Source of the DNA: Enchytraeus crypticus
Lineage: Eukaryota > Annelida > Clitellata > Enchytraeida > Enchytraeidae
Length of the DNA: 64,000 nucleotides
Assembly (NCBI GenBank): GCA_905160935.1
Contig: CAJHZI010000882.1
Coordinates: forward strand, 806,001 to 870,000
Direction of reading: 5' to 3'
Shown: positions 34,046 through 45,111 of the stretch, piece by piece
Layout of the letters: every line of letters begins with the position of its first letter
Position numbering within the stretch: position 1 is the first letter of the stretch
Made by a program: the position numbers and the translations under genes
The notes under the pieces: model-generated
Database searches by the model: none
The model's input: only the letters and a program-made list of their open reading frames with translations
Told to the model about the DNA's origin: nothing

Positions 34046-35402
34046 GTCTGTGCTTAAACTCAATCTGTTACTAAAACGCGTTGAACATTTCTGTTAAAAG
34101 TCATGTCCGAAATCGAATTTAAAAAATAGCAAAATTAACCACTATATTTTACCCAAGAACGGGTAATTCTGGAATAATTTTCCAGTTAAAAATGCATTGA
34201 ATTTAGTATGATTTTTTAATGGGCAATGACATGAGTTAAGCATAAGTGAATTTAAAAATAATAGTCATTAATTAATTAAAAATTCTGCTTGCAATTAGAG
34301 ATTCGTTCATTCTATTGCACAAATATTGATGCAATTAGCTGCTATGCTGATAAATCATTTTCCTACAAGCCGTGAGTTGGTTCATAGCTACAATAAAGCG
34401 GTGTAGGGAGACGTTCCATTTTACTGCATCAAGGGCCTAGTTCAGTAGTATATGAACATCAGCACGAGAATTTTCTATTGGCTTAACGACAATTCTCACT
34501 TCTTTAGAAAAACAATTATAATAATTTTTTAATATCCACTTCGAAAGTAACTTTAATCAAGAAATTAGATGAAATGACTAAATTAGGGCTCAACTTAATA
34601 TTACCGTTAGGCATAATATTTTCATAAATACTCAATCTACTTTTAATAAATTTCTGCGTATCTATGTGAAGGTATGGGGTTTGCCCTGATGGCTGGTTTG
34701 CCGCCGGTGTACGGTCTCTACTCGTCGATATTCCCGGGCTGGCTCTACTACTTGTTCGGCACGTCGCGCCACCTGTCGCTAGGCACCATGGCTCTCATCG
34801 CTCTGATGGTCGGAGCCGTGGTGGTCAGGGAGGACACGGCGAGGTATGGAGCCAGTCAGGAGGTCATCGGGGGAGGAGAGGACTGGGTGAATGGTACGAT
34901 CTTTACATCTCCCGTGACTACGATCTCTTCTGTTGAGTAAGTGCCCAGTTACATCGTATATACTCGAGATAAAGATAGTTAAAACCTTGGTTTGGACCAC
35001 GCTGTTGTATGGATGTGAAATAAGGACCTTAAGGAAGAAAGATATCAGGAAACTAAATACATTGAAATTGTGGATATGGATAAGAATGGAAAGGATTAGC
35101 TGGACTCAAAAGGTTACAAATGAGGAAGTTCTGTAGAGAGTTGGTACAGATAGACAGTTGGTAAACGCATTATGAAATAGGAAGAAGAGTTGGAAAGGAT
35201 ATACTCTAAGGAGGGAAAGTCTACAAAAAGAGGTCATAGAAGGCAGAATGGAAGAAAATAGAGGTAGAGACAGGCTGAGGTTAGGTCTAATAGATGATTT
35301 AAATATTCACTCATATGCGGACATGAAGAGGAAAGGGGAAGACAGAGAAGCGTGGAGACATTATATACGTGTAGCATGGACCTGTCAGTAGGCAGTGAAC
35401 TA

Positions 35403-35480
<78 letters not shown>

Positions 35481-38400
35481 ACTCGAGCTCAATGATCGTT
35501 TGTGCCCAACATCTGTTGCATTCTCAAAATCAAGTGATGATTGGGTGCCATAAGTTTGATAAATATATATATGCTTCAATGTGGCTAACAGGTTTAAAGC
35601 TTTATTATTACATGATGGCATTTAGATTTTTATTTCGCCTGTATATATCCACTAGCTATTGCAAAGTAAACATTCAGTGTGTACGGTTACGCTATGCTGA
35701 ATATTCATGCTTCAATATATAATTCACCGTAGACCCTTTGCGATCTATAGATCCGCGGATCAGTACGTGCGGGGTTCATATCCTAGGCTCTCCCGTCACC
35801 GATATCGCTTTCGAGTGAAGACACTGACGTTAAGACTAGCTTTTCCAGCTTTATCCTCTTTCTCTCTCTCTCTAACTAGGCTATGTCTATTGTACTATTA
35901 ATAGTAACTGCTTTATATACTAATTCTCCTCATTGAAGAGTACAAAATGACATTCTCACTATTAATATGCTACAATGAATTCAATCCATTAACTAGGTCA
36001 GTGGTTTTCTTATGTTCAGTACAACACACTACATGTATAATGTTGAATTCAGGAAATAGCAAGAGTGTTCCGGTTCTGCGACGTTTCACTAATTACATAT
36101 AATGTAGGGCAAGAAGAGTTTCGTAGAAGAATATGTAGGACCACATGATATGGTTATATTTCCTGCTGTCCTATATACATGAAGAAAAGGTAATTTGAGA
36201 AAGGTATATATCCAAACAAAGAGCGTTTTCAATTCGAAATTACGTTAGATTCCCTTTTTGTCAGGTCAATCAATAAAAAGTGGATAATAAGTTGGAATCA
36301 TGGAAGATAAATCATATTTCACAGTCATCTGTCAATTGGCATTGTTTTATTTAGTGGAAAAAAAAATGAAAAAACCGAAATCTGAGCTTATAAAGTATTC
36401 TATAAGGTTGTTTCTTAACTTATCTCAAGGTTATTGTTGGATTATGCCAACCTTTCTAAAGGAAACTAATATATTCATTAAGCGGAAGAATTCACCGCAG
36501 ATTAAATGAGTGCAACTAACTCATGGACATCCGTTACATCGTGTCTGTAGAAAATAGAGACCATCGCGGTTTCATTGATGTTTTTATTTGCTTTCAGTTC
36601 AAAATTAAGATATATTGTGACTGCTACTCACAATAATCCGACTAAAACTCCTCTGGAAGGCCTGCTGTAGTTTTCATAAATTCATTTATTTTCTGGAATG
36701 TATCCTTACTAGTGAAATACGAGATACTTGGAAATTACATGAAATTAATGAAAATGGTGAATAAAGTCGCATGAATTAATTTTGTATCCGCTGAGGTGAA
36801 ATAAAAACAAATTGTAATAAATAACTGTGTCCGATATAGTGATATAAATAAAATTAGCAATGAATAACTATGGTTGTTCTATGTAGTGTTATGAAGCACA
36901 AATCCTATTAACGTTAATAAACCCAATATACCTATAAGATGGCATTGTACCGATGACAGATCCAATGCACAAATTAAAACATACATTCCGTTAAATTTCT
37001 CCCTTGTGAAATAAATGCTATTTGTCATATGTTATCCCAAAAAATCATATATCTTCTAAATTATCTACAAAATTCTGAACTTTGAAATTGTTTATTTTTA
37101 ATCTTTTGGCACGTACAATGCTAATACAAGTATACTTCGGATGAAGTCATCATGAAGCACCAATTATTTTAGGCTATTCCGATAATCATAAGCAATAAAT
37201 ACTATTGTTTATAAAAAGAAGTTTATAATATTTATATGTAGAATTGTGTAAATAGTATTAAATTATTTAATATATATTCATCGCGAATAAATACAGTATA
37301 GCAGGGTAGTAGCAAAATAACTGAAATGGCAATATATATGAAAATGTATATATTTGTTCCTTTAAACTAAATAGAAATTTATTTTTAGAGTTACAGATTA
37401 TAATTTCTATAATATATATTTATCCCGACCCTAGTCAAACGTGGATTTAAGACTGATGATATTGTATATTATATTTAAAGTTAATCTTAGTCACACTGCT
37501 GCCTTACCCTCATTTAAGTTGTGCACACCATTGCGCCTATTTCTGGTCAGATAATGATATTATAAAGATATACATGTATACATTTATATTTACACATACT
37601 TTAGATAGTGCCTTATATTTTTAGATATACTTTATTGATGCCGAAGTTAAGTGACACTTCAGGATTTGAAAAATTAATCAGATTCGTACAGAACTTTTGA
37701 TAATTTCAAGGTTTAATCGTGCGGCCTAGCATTCATTCTTCTATCATCGATATCGAGCAACACTCGAGCCGTTGCCTTCATATCTCCAAGTTGTAGTTAA
37801 GTAGATCCTATAATTCTATGACTCTCAACCACGTAATAAAACCTAGACCTACTTCTTCCAATAACTATGACAAATTCTATAGAGAGTAGTACTTTTTAGC
37901 TAATTCTAAGCTCTATAAATTGTCTAGATAAAGTAGATGATAAGGTAGAATGATATAAAAACAAGCAGAGGAAAACCGAGAATAGGACAGTTAGATGCAT
38001 TAAAGATCCACTCATACGTCGACATGAAGAGGATAATGGAAGAAAAGGAAGAGTGGAGACGTTATGTAGTGAGCCTTAAGAGAGGAAGTTGATCACGTTT
38101 GGTCACTCAAAGCTAATAATTGATTTTAAATGTTTAGTAGAATCAATAGCACAGACTCTCCTACACCGGACCCTAGAGTGGAGTACAGAGTGGGCGTGGC
38201 AATGACTCTCACGCTATTGGCTGGCATCAGTCAGCTGATCATGAGGGTCCTACGTCTCGGAGTCCTCACTAACTACATGTCCTCGTCCTTCGTCGACGGC
38301 TTCATGTGCGGCTCCGGAGTCAACATAGTCATCAGTCAGCTTCCCTTCCTCTTAGGTCTACGTGTTAGTCGTCCCTCGGGAAGTTACTTCCAGGTTCCAC

Positions 38401-41400
38401 GCATGTTCTACGCGGTGGTCACCCATCTACCTGGAGTAAACGTCTGCGCCCTGGTTGCCTCGATTTTGTCAATCACCGTCATCCTAGCTATTAAGGTAAA
38501 TCTTTCTTGTATGCAATATTCTGCATCCGGTGCGGTACGTGACGAATATTCACGCAGGGGAAAATAAAAAAACTATCTAAAAACTATAAAAATTATCTCA
38601 TGCCTGATTGACAGAAGATAAATTCTTATATCTTTGAATTTATAGTTCTGAAAGTAGCATGTCCAATGTACATATTCATCCCCAAAGTCTGCCTTTACTA
38701 AAAGTAAGAACAATCCAATTATCGAATGTTTATCCAGTGATAAAAGGTAAGACTTTTCTACTCGCCAGTTTTTGACTCGCCGACTGGGTTTTGCGGCAGT
38801 TTTGCATTGTTTAATAAATCACATTTTAAGACATAAGCAGTTAAAAGTTAGTCCATTCGTTAAGACCCGGATATAACACAGGGAACATTATATATACTCG
38901 GAATGATAAAAAACGCAAATCCAAATTATAATTATAAATTATAAAGTCGGATCTGATATCTCCGATAGGACATGAAACGGACACTAAAGTCTTATTTTAA
39001 GCTCTTTTGAATACTATAAATTAACTTCTTATATCCCTGTATTGCTATTTAATACATGCTTGAGAGTCCAATTTACCATTGTTGACCTGAAAAGAATCAA
39101 GAGCGGTAAATAGTTATAGTTAATGAGACTGATTTTGAATGACTATTAATGATATTCTTTAAATGTTTTTGTAAGAATATTTTGACGCTTAGAGAACCGG
39201 TCACTGCATTTCTTTAATTAAGGTCGATATAACATCTAAGAAAGAAATGGTTAGAGTTTCTTGCTAGCGAACACCTGCATACTTATCTTACTAGTGCATA
39301 CAGTAAATTATGTATTTATTATCAAGTGCATTTATCTATTTATCAAATAAAACATCATTTCGATATATAAATAAGTCAAACGTTATATTATTCTAATAAT
39401 GTATTCTAACTTTTTCAAATAACCTAATATAATTTACGCTCATAAATTTTCATCCTTAATATTAAAGTCAGAGAGCCAGATTTAACGTCCGTTTCCTGCT
39501 CCGTAGCATATCAGTGACGGGAAAATCGCTCACTGCATAATTGAACCCTGCATTTACTCATACGCTATCGAATAGCATATGAACGAGCCAACGACTCAGA
39601 CCAGCCCATTTAAACCAATTCTTTATAAGTACTTTCAAAAAATACGTCTTGAATCCGATGCATGCGGTGGCGAAGGTTTAAACTTAGAAAATGAAAGCTT
39701 AAGTTTTCTGAAGACTGAATCACGGAAGATAAATACTTATATCTCGAACTTTAGAGTTCTGCAAGTAACAGGTCCAAGGTACATATTCCTGCTCAACGTC
39801 TATTTTGAGCAATATTGAAAATCCTGCTTTATTTATCAGTATATCCTGGATACTGACATTTTTTGTGATTTAATTAATGAAGTTTCTCAATCTCTTATTA
39901 GACAAATGACCAGACTTATCCCATATACTTAACTCATTTGGATACTTATATTATAGAATGAATGAATTTGATCAAATTAATATGGGTACCTAAAGAAGCG
40001 ACTACAGAGAGAAACTGTGAAAATATAGGAAAAATTATTTAGTGAAAGAATACGTTTGCGGCTGCCAATGTCTATACTAAGATAAAATATGATTGATTAT
40101 TTACAAGCAGATAAACCTAACGACAGATATTTTGTGTTGAATTCTAATTATTCGTGTTTGGACGGAGTAATATACATGTACATTGGGTGCGTAAACACTT
40201 GCGAGTTGCAAAACGAATCTAGGACAGAAAAAATAGCAGAGTAAATGAAAGAAGAATATTTTGAGTAAGTGTTGCTGGAGTAAAAGTATCCTGAACGGAA
40301 ATGATTCTATCACAATATATAAAAACTTATTAGTCTTATGCTTATCATGCAAATTAAACATTGACAGTCTTTCTCACAGTAAGAGTTGTTTGAAACGCAG
40401 CACTTCAATGAGAGATTTAAGACAAGAATGCGAGCTCCGTTCCCTGCTGAACTACTGGTGGTCATTGTTGGTACTATGGCGTCACACTTTGGTCACCTGG
40501 AGAAGACGTATAGCATAGCGGTAATCGGAACTGTGCCTCTTGGTCTGCCTGCGGCAAAGGTACCGCCGTTCTACGACTGGCAAAATTACGTTACTGATGC
40601 AATTCTGATTGCTGTGGTGGGATTTGCCATTGGGTTAACGATGGGGAAACTTATGGCCACCAAACACAAGTACAAAATAGGTAAGTTTGACAATTCTTAA
40701 TATGCTCATTATATACAGTGCAATTTAAAACTATATCAAAAGTTTATCAGCTCAGGAGCGCCTCGTGGCGCAGTAGCTCGCCTCTTGAACGCGAGGTCGC
40801 GAGTTCGAGACTGCGTTGTGACGTGGGTTTTTCTCTTCCTAGAGGCGATTAAAAACCATGCCATGTACACTTGGTGGTGACAGGCGGATGGAGAGCCGAC
40901 CTTAATATTCCATTTCCTATCTAGTCTCCTCCGCGTCGGCTCCGAATAGGGATATAAGACAAGTTAAACGGAAATTTGCTTCTTATTATTATCGGAAGTT
41001 TGTTAGTTTAACGTCTGCATACGTATTAAAATAAAAAGTAAAAAATTCCTAACATTAATCTTATGTCAATTTGAGCTCTGTTGTAATAATTCCTTTTCTC
41101 CAGAAAGTTGAAATTATGAACTTAATTGAAGCCAAATTGAGGTCATTTGATCAATCGATTTTTTATTTTTGTAGACTCAAATCAGGAGCTGTTGTCATAT
41201 GGCATCATCAACACTGTTGGACCGTTCTTCGGCACCTTTGTCGCCACCCAGGCTCCTCCGCGAACTCTCGTGGCATCCTCATCAGGTGGCAAGACTCAGC
41301 TGACTGGATTCATATCAACGCTCCTTCCTCTTTTTGTCTGCCTCTTCCTTGGACCTCTCTTCCGCTCCCTGCCGGTCAGCATTCTTGGTTCCATAGTATT

Positions 41401-43021
41401 TTGTGCCCTTCTTCCACTTGTTGGACGTGTCACTGAAGCTCCGCCTCTGTGGCAAATTAATCGCTATGACTTCATAACTTGGCTGATTACATTCTGCTGT
41501 ACAGTGTTCATTGCAGTCACCGTAGGTCTTGTGGCCGGAATTTTGATCAGTGTGTTCTTGATAATCGTCCAAGCACAGGTTGTTAAAGGGTCTTCATCCG
41601 TAGGCTTACAGGCAGGCTTATCTTCTCGAAAGGAGGACCAGAATGAATCTTCTGAAAAAGAGCAAGTGAATGATTATGCTTCGATAAATTACAAAGGCAC
41701 AGGTAGTATTGATCACTACGATGCTTCGAGAAACCCGTCGTCTTTTACAAATCGATCACAGAATCATAGAATCCAAGCACTAGCTTCAACAGATTATAAG
41801 AAATTAGAAAGCAAAGATTTGAGAGAAAACGAAAATATTAATTTGAATTGCACTAATTATGACGAAAATGAAAGACTCAGAAACGAGAAACTTAATATTG
41901 AGTTAACCACCGTTTGTATGGATCTTGAAAAGACCAATAGCGTCGTAGAGACAGTTATAAATACTATACCAAGCCAGATGGAGATTGGAACTAATGGAAT
42001 AGTTCTTAATTTTAAGTTTGGTGCCAATTTGTTTTTTGCTAACTCAGAACATTTTAAGACCGAACTTTATCGCTGCACAGTGAATCCAGAAATTCTAAGA
42101 AAGACGAGAAAGCGGCGTAGCCGTTGTTCAGGACCGCCATGCTGGAACCCTTCTAGACTCGGTAGAAGATCTCATCAGGCTCAACTCAACATTCCAAATA
42201 ATCGAGATCAGATCAAGAAACACTCTCAACTGGAAGCTGTTGGCCTACCGGAACTACAAAACATTTCAGAAGCTAAGGTGAAAATAATTTCCGTTCGTGA
42301 ACTGAATGCAGAAGTGCAAAACGGAAGAGCAGATAAAAATATAGGTAACAATAAGAATGAAACTTCAAGCTGTATTTCAAAAGCTGCTGAATTCAGGAAC
42401 GACCTTCAAGTGCCCATTTCTTTATCGGTAAATGGTCATAGTAGCGACCCTGATGATAGTGGTGGAGAGAATAAAACTGATAACGAAACCATAAATGAAA
42501 TAAAATCAACGGATAGTCCCGATCATGTCTCAGAAGCTTCTACTAATATTCTAGTCACTTCTGAACGAAGACTTTCCAGTGCTTCTGCCTCCGATTTGCT
42601 TTTGCCGAATCACCCTAATAAAGTGCCAAGTAGTATACACGAATCACATATAGAACATCACAATATCATTAAAGTTACTCAATCGATAGGTAACTCTTCG
42701 AATAGTTTGATTGAAGATAATAACGAGGGACGTGATGTAAATATACCGATAAATGACCTCGGAAGTACACAGGCTAAACTTTGTACGAATTCGGAAGCTG
42801 GCTGCATTGATTCTTCCAATCCCACTGTAATTCGAGTGGATTGTCTCAAAATTAATTACGTGGACTTGACTGGGTTGAACAGTCTGCGTCAGGCCAGAGA
42901 TGAATTAAAAGAGGTAGGAGTAAAGCTAAGGTTGACTAATTTTGACGAGGAATTAGCTCGTAAAGCCAAACTTGTAGGTCTACAGGATATGTTCTCTCCT
43001 TCCCCTGCAGATATACCCTAA
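33772..43021 (+). CDS. SLC26/SulP anion transporter, complete, copy 1 of a tandem pair
   Basis: Five exons (33772-34045, 34672-34936, 38141-38495, 40401-40680, 41175-43021) join in frame to 1006 codons plus stop. By family, SLC26 proteins exchange Cl-, HCO3-, sulfate, oxalate or iodide across the plasma membrane, and prestin is a motor variant. Visible blocks are: a soluble N terminus (1 to about 72); the SulP signature PPVYGLYSSIFP and FGTSRHLSLGTMALIALMVG; two glycosylation sequons, N165-G-T and N182-S-T, in the outer loop before TM4; VVGFAIGLTMGK (exon 4); DSNQELLSYG and SSGGKTQLTG (exon 5). The membrane part ends near residue 525. A linker of about 140 residues and a STAS domain (about 666-1006) follow, the latter split by a polar insert of about 235 residues. 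It is longer than the usual 740-970. The start ATG is the first in-frame one after a possible acceptor, and the paralogue starts at the same place. Substrate and the family member number cannot be told. Confidence 0.93.
34672..34936 (+). CDS. SLC26 copy 1, exon 2 (SulP signature)
   Basis: The acceptor TGTGAAG ends at 34671 (the paralogue has TGTGCAG) and the strong donor GTTGA/gtaagt follows 34936. The exon has 265 bases, exactly as in the paralogue, enters in phase 1 and leaves in phase 2. An earlier GT at 34894 would break the frame with exon 3. The first 222 bases differ from the paralogue at only four sites, all synonymous. The last 43 bases, which encode the outer loop after N165-G-T, have diverged completely. 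Confidence 0.9.
34965..35480 (+). mobile_element. (GA)n-tailed LINE in SLC26 copy 1 intron 2
   Basis: Begins about 30 bases after the exon 2 donor: LEIKIVKTLVWTTLLYGCEI, RTLRKKDIRKLNTLKLWIW, RMERISWTQKVTNEEVL, then after a stop RQLVNAL and the GRMEENRGRDRLRLG end. CATGGACCTGTCAGTAGGCA and a (GA)n/(GATA)n tail (35402-35480) close it. It is 5'-truncated. Confidence 0.8.
35740..35880 (+). mobile_element. tRNA-derived SINE family A copy
   Basis: ATCCGCGGATCAGTACGTGC, GGGTTCATATCCTAGGCTCT and GATATCGCTTTCGAGTGAAG follow the family order. The head before the box A region is missing. Confidence 0.7.
35885..37940. other. SLC26 copy 1 intron 2, middle part, nothing recognised
   Basis: AT-rich intron sequence without coding signs or repeat families that I can name. 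Confidence 0.5.
37945..38095 (+). mobile_element. (GA)n-tailed LINE fragment just before exon 3
   Basis: AGAGGAAAACCGAGAATAGG, GCATTAAAGATCCACTCATA and AAGAGTGGAGACGTTATGTA match the C-terminal end of the family. It stops about 45 bases before the exon 3 acceptor of SLC26 copy 1. Confidence 0.65.
38141..38495 (+). CDS. SLC26 copy 1, exon 3
   Basis: The acceptor TTTAGTAG ends at 38140 and the donor ATTAAG/gtaaat follows 38495. It opens with the sequon N182-S-T, then TDSPTPDPRVEYRVGVAM and the TM helices TLTLLAGISQLIMRVLRLG and FMCGSGVNIVISQLPFLLG. Bases 38199-38353 are identical to the paralogue over 155 bases; after that the two drift apart sharply. Confidence 0.92.
38640..38890 (-). mobile_element. 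SINE-like family B copy in intron 3
   Basis: TAGCATGTCCAATGTACATATTC, AAGTCTGCCTTTACT and a terminal AGACCCGGATATAACACAGGG agree with the family's complement. It has no (GA)n tail. Confidence 0.55.
39470..39605 (-). mobile_element. tRNA-derived SINE family A copy in intron 3
   Basis: TTAACGTCCGTTTCCTGCTC, GCATATCAGTGACGGG and the TGAACC box B complement. A copy in the same orientation lies in intron 3 of the paralogue (60950-61060). Confidence 0.55.
39735..39840 (-). mobile_element. SINE-like family B fragment
   Basis: AACAGGTCCAAGGTACATATTC and CTCAACGTCTATTTTGAGCAAT match the 3' part of the family. Confidence 0.5.
40401..40680 (+). CDS. SLC26 copy 1, exon 4
   Basis: The acceptor AACGCAG ends at 40400 and the donor AAAATAG/gtaagt follows 40680; 93 codons plus one base. 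It encodes FNERFKTRMRAPFPAELLVV, then VIGTVPLGLPAAKVPPFY and the helix AILIAVVGFAIGLTMGK. The AACGCAG acceptor and the first 20 exon bases are shared with the paralogue. Confidence 0.92.
40757..40993 (+). mobile_element. tRNA-derived SINE, second family, in intron 4 of SLC26 copy 1
   Basis: CCTCGTGGCGCAGTAGCTCG (box A side), GCGAGGTCGCGAGTTCGAGA (box B), then a body GACGTGGGTTTTTCTCTTCC, CAGGCGGATGGAGAGCC and an A/T-rich 3' end TTATTATTA. It is the only copy I saw, with a clean head, so it looks fairly young. Confidence 0.7.
41175..43021 (+). CDS. SLC26 copy 1, exon 5 (TM10 to STAS and stop)
   Basis: The acceptor TTTTTGTAG ends at 41174; one open frame of 614 codons ends at TAA 43019-43021. 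It encodes DSNQELLSYG, the TM10 loop QAPPRTLVASSSGGKTQ, the last TM helices, a polar linker, and STAS strand GIVLNFKFGANLFFANSEHF. A long Ser/Asn/Glu-rich insert with the RRLS site at residue 859 follows, then the second STAS half IRVDCLKINYVDLTGLNSL. Arg421 aligns with the anion-site arginine of prestin (Arg399), but the residue before it is Pro, where prestin has Ser398. Confidence 0.93.
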
Positions 43022-43465
43022 CATTAATCGATACGTTAGCTTTTATTTTTTTAGCAATTCACGGCCACGTGGAATTATCGCTAGCAGTCCACAAATTAAT
43101 ACTTTTTACCAGGTTAGCTGTATTCTTAAGACCAGCTCTCCTATCGATACCAGCACTGAACTCAGTCCCAGAGATTCTTCTCATATCATTGATTCTTGTA
43201 GCCTGAAACCAAAGGTACTTCCTAACCATAACCTTAGCCGGTTATCCACTCGAAACGTGAGAGTACTGATAATACCTAAAGTAGAAACCAGTAATGTTCC
43301 CTAGACAAGATTTTATTCAGAAAGTAGTGGTCCTTCTAGAGCGGTGGAAATCAGTGTCATTGGACACTAACAACGGACTGATGCTCAGACTTGGCTGACC
43401 CTGACTACCTATTAGCAATATTGGGCTCCAGGTTACAAAATGGTTAGTCATGATCAATATTATTT
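43022..43465. other. 3' flank of SLC26 copy 1
   Basis: It must begin with the 3' untranslated region. I saw no AATAAA before the LINE relic at 43470. Confidence 0.5.
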
Positions 43466-43469
43466 TCTC

Positions 43470-43605
43470 TCTCTCTCTCAGTGCACTGCCCACTGGCAGG
43501 TCCATGGTATATAAGGTCTCCACTCTTCTCTGTCTTACGCTTTCCTCTTCATGTCTTCATAGGAGTGGAACTTTAAATCATCTAGCAATACTCATTCTTG
43601 TTGTT
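43470..43605 (-). mobile_element. (GA)n-tailed LINE, 3' end
   Basis: (TC)n, GTGCACTGCCCACTGGCAGG, TCCATGGTATATAAGGTC and TTTAAATCATCTAGCAATAC are the complement of the family 3' end. Confidence 0.72.
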
Positions 43606-44145
43606 ATGTACCATTTTCTTGGGGATTCTGCTTATGATGAGGTGGGCTTCCTATGCCTTCCTCAGCTTCAACTAACATTTACTGGGCAGGGGCGGCATTC
43701 CCCGAGAAAACATTCCTGTTTACCCATCATATGATGCTAATAATGATCGTAATTGCATGGTACAGTGTAGGACCTATACCTAGATTATTTTAAATGGCAA
43801 AAATTACAGGATTTTATACCACTAGCAATGCTATTAACATGTATTTGTGCTCGAAATGTTACGATAGTTAGACCAATCGAATAGAGATCTCGACTGCTTT
43901 TCTATCCACCATATTATATTCCATTATGATCGAATCCACTCTATAATTGCGTATGATATTTTGAGTAATGTAGAAATTATTCACTTAGGCAGTATTTCCA
44001 TTTTCGTCGATTAGCACTAGATATTCTTGAGAGCTTGTGGATTAAAACCTTCCCACTTTCAATCGTAGCGAAATTAGCAATATTTTATAGCAAAATATTT
44101 TACATCGTGATTTAGAAGATACTATTAGTATTGTGCGCTTAGTTG
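43606..44145. other. No gene recognised
   Basis: 43605-43725 is richer in G and C (GATGAGGTGGGCTTCCTATG) than its surroundings, but has no recognisable peptide. Confidence 0.4.
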
Positions 44146-44149
44146 CTGA

Positions 44150-44290
44150 GCCAATCCCGTAACCGATTTGGATTTCGACTGCGAATCAGGAGGTGCAGAA
44201 TTAAAATACGATTCTAGCTCTTCACTGAATGCTTCGAGAGACAGGACGCTTATGTTAAACTAGGCTTTATTCCTTTCGATTTCCGTAAGG
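44150..44290 (+). mobile_element. tRNA-derived SINE family A, diverged copy
   Basis: Shares CTGCGAATCAG-AGGTGCAGA and AACTAGGCTTTA with 1480-1615; box B is eroded. Confidence 0.45.
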
Positions 44291-44914
44291 AGTTCTGTAT
44301 CCTCTGCAAGCTCGGAGTGTTGTAAACTTATGTGTCGCAATAAGAATTGCAGTAGAAAGGTTTTGTACTAACGGTGTTGACCGCTATTTTGATCGTAATA
44401 CCTGGCAAATATGTATCGCATTTGTGTGTTGCAGTGCGTGAATATACTTGTAGCTATTGATTCATTAACGTAAACATTAATTAGCTATATTATGAGTTTA
44501 TTTTTCCTTGGGATATTTTCTAGGTCTATTTTAAATATCAGCAATGACACTTATTTGTATTTTACAACGATAAACATTTATACAAATTTAAAGCAAGATT
44601 CACATTTACGTTTTGAATTGAAAGTCAAAACTGTCGGAAAATATTATTTAAAATAGTTTTTAAAATTAACGTATTTTAATGCCATAGGGTTATAAGTGGA
44701 ACTAAGCCCCCTGGTGAAATTCAAGAATCCCAGATAAATCTTTTGATTAATTTAATAATGCTAGGTAAATTTAATCTCCGATGCTAAACTTCCATATTAA
44801 GTACCCATGAAATGTACAAAAATACAGTCTACAGTCTAATGAAATGATCATCCGAGAATCTATATCACTATTGTTGCCATAAGTTTGCAGCTACATGCAA
44901 TTCATAGTAATTAA

Positions 44915-45110
44915 CATCATCATCATCACCTCCCCTTGAATCCCAGTTCAACTTGGGTCGGGATACGAATAGACTGTCTTAAATCCTCTCTGTCCTACAT
45001 CATTTCATCCATCAGTCTCCCTATCAGAGACTTTTCCATTCGTTCGAATATTTGTAACAATTTCTGGAGCCTAAGCGCTCACCAACCGAATGCAATTTCT
45101 GACATTGATT
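44915..45110 (-). mobile_element. (GAT)n-tailed LINE, 3' end, copy 1
   Basis: CATCATCATCATC followed by TTGAATCCCAGTTCAACTTG and GGTCGGGATACGAATAGACT, shared with 57880-58090. The tail is (GAT)n on the minus strand. Confidence 0.6.
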
Positions 45111-45111
45111 T

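Noticed and set aside
34894-34895. GT at 34894 (and 57816) as the exon 2 donor of the SLC26 genes
   Set aside because: It would end exon 2 in phase 1, which does not fit the conserved exon 3 start. The GTAAGT/GTATGT donors 43 bases further fit the phase and give both copies 265 bases.
34965-35480. RTE-like peptide as an extra exon of SLC26 copy 1
   Set aside because: It matches LINE C-terminal sequence found elsewhere in the window and has a stop before any donor.
38155-38495. A later exon 3 start after CACAG at 38154
   Set aside because: It would fix the phase of the earlier donor, but the bases before it (AATCAA-AGCACAG) are conserved between copies and carry a sequon, so they are coding.
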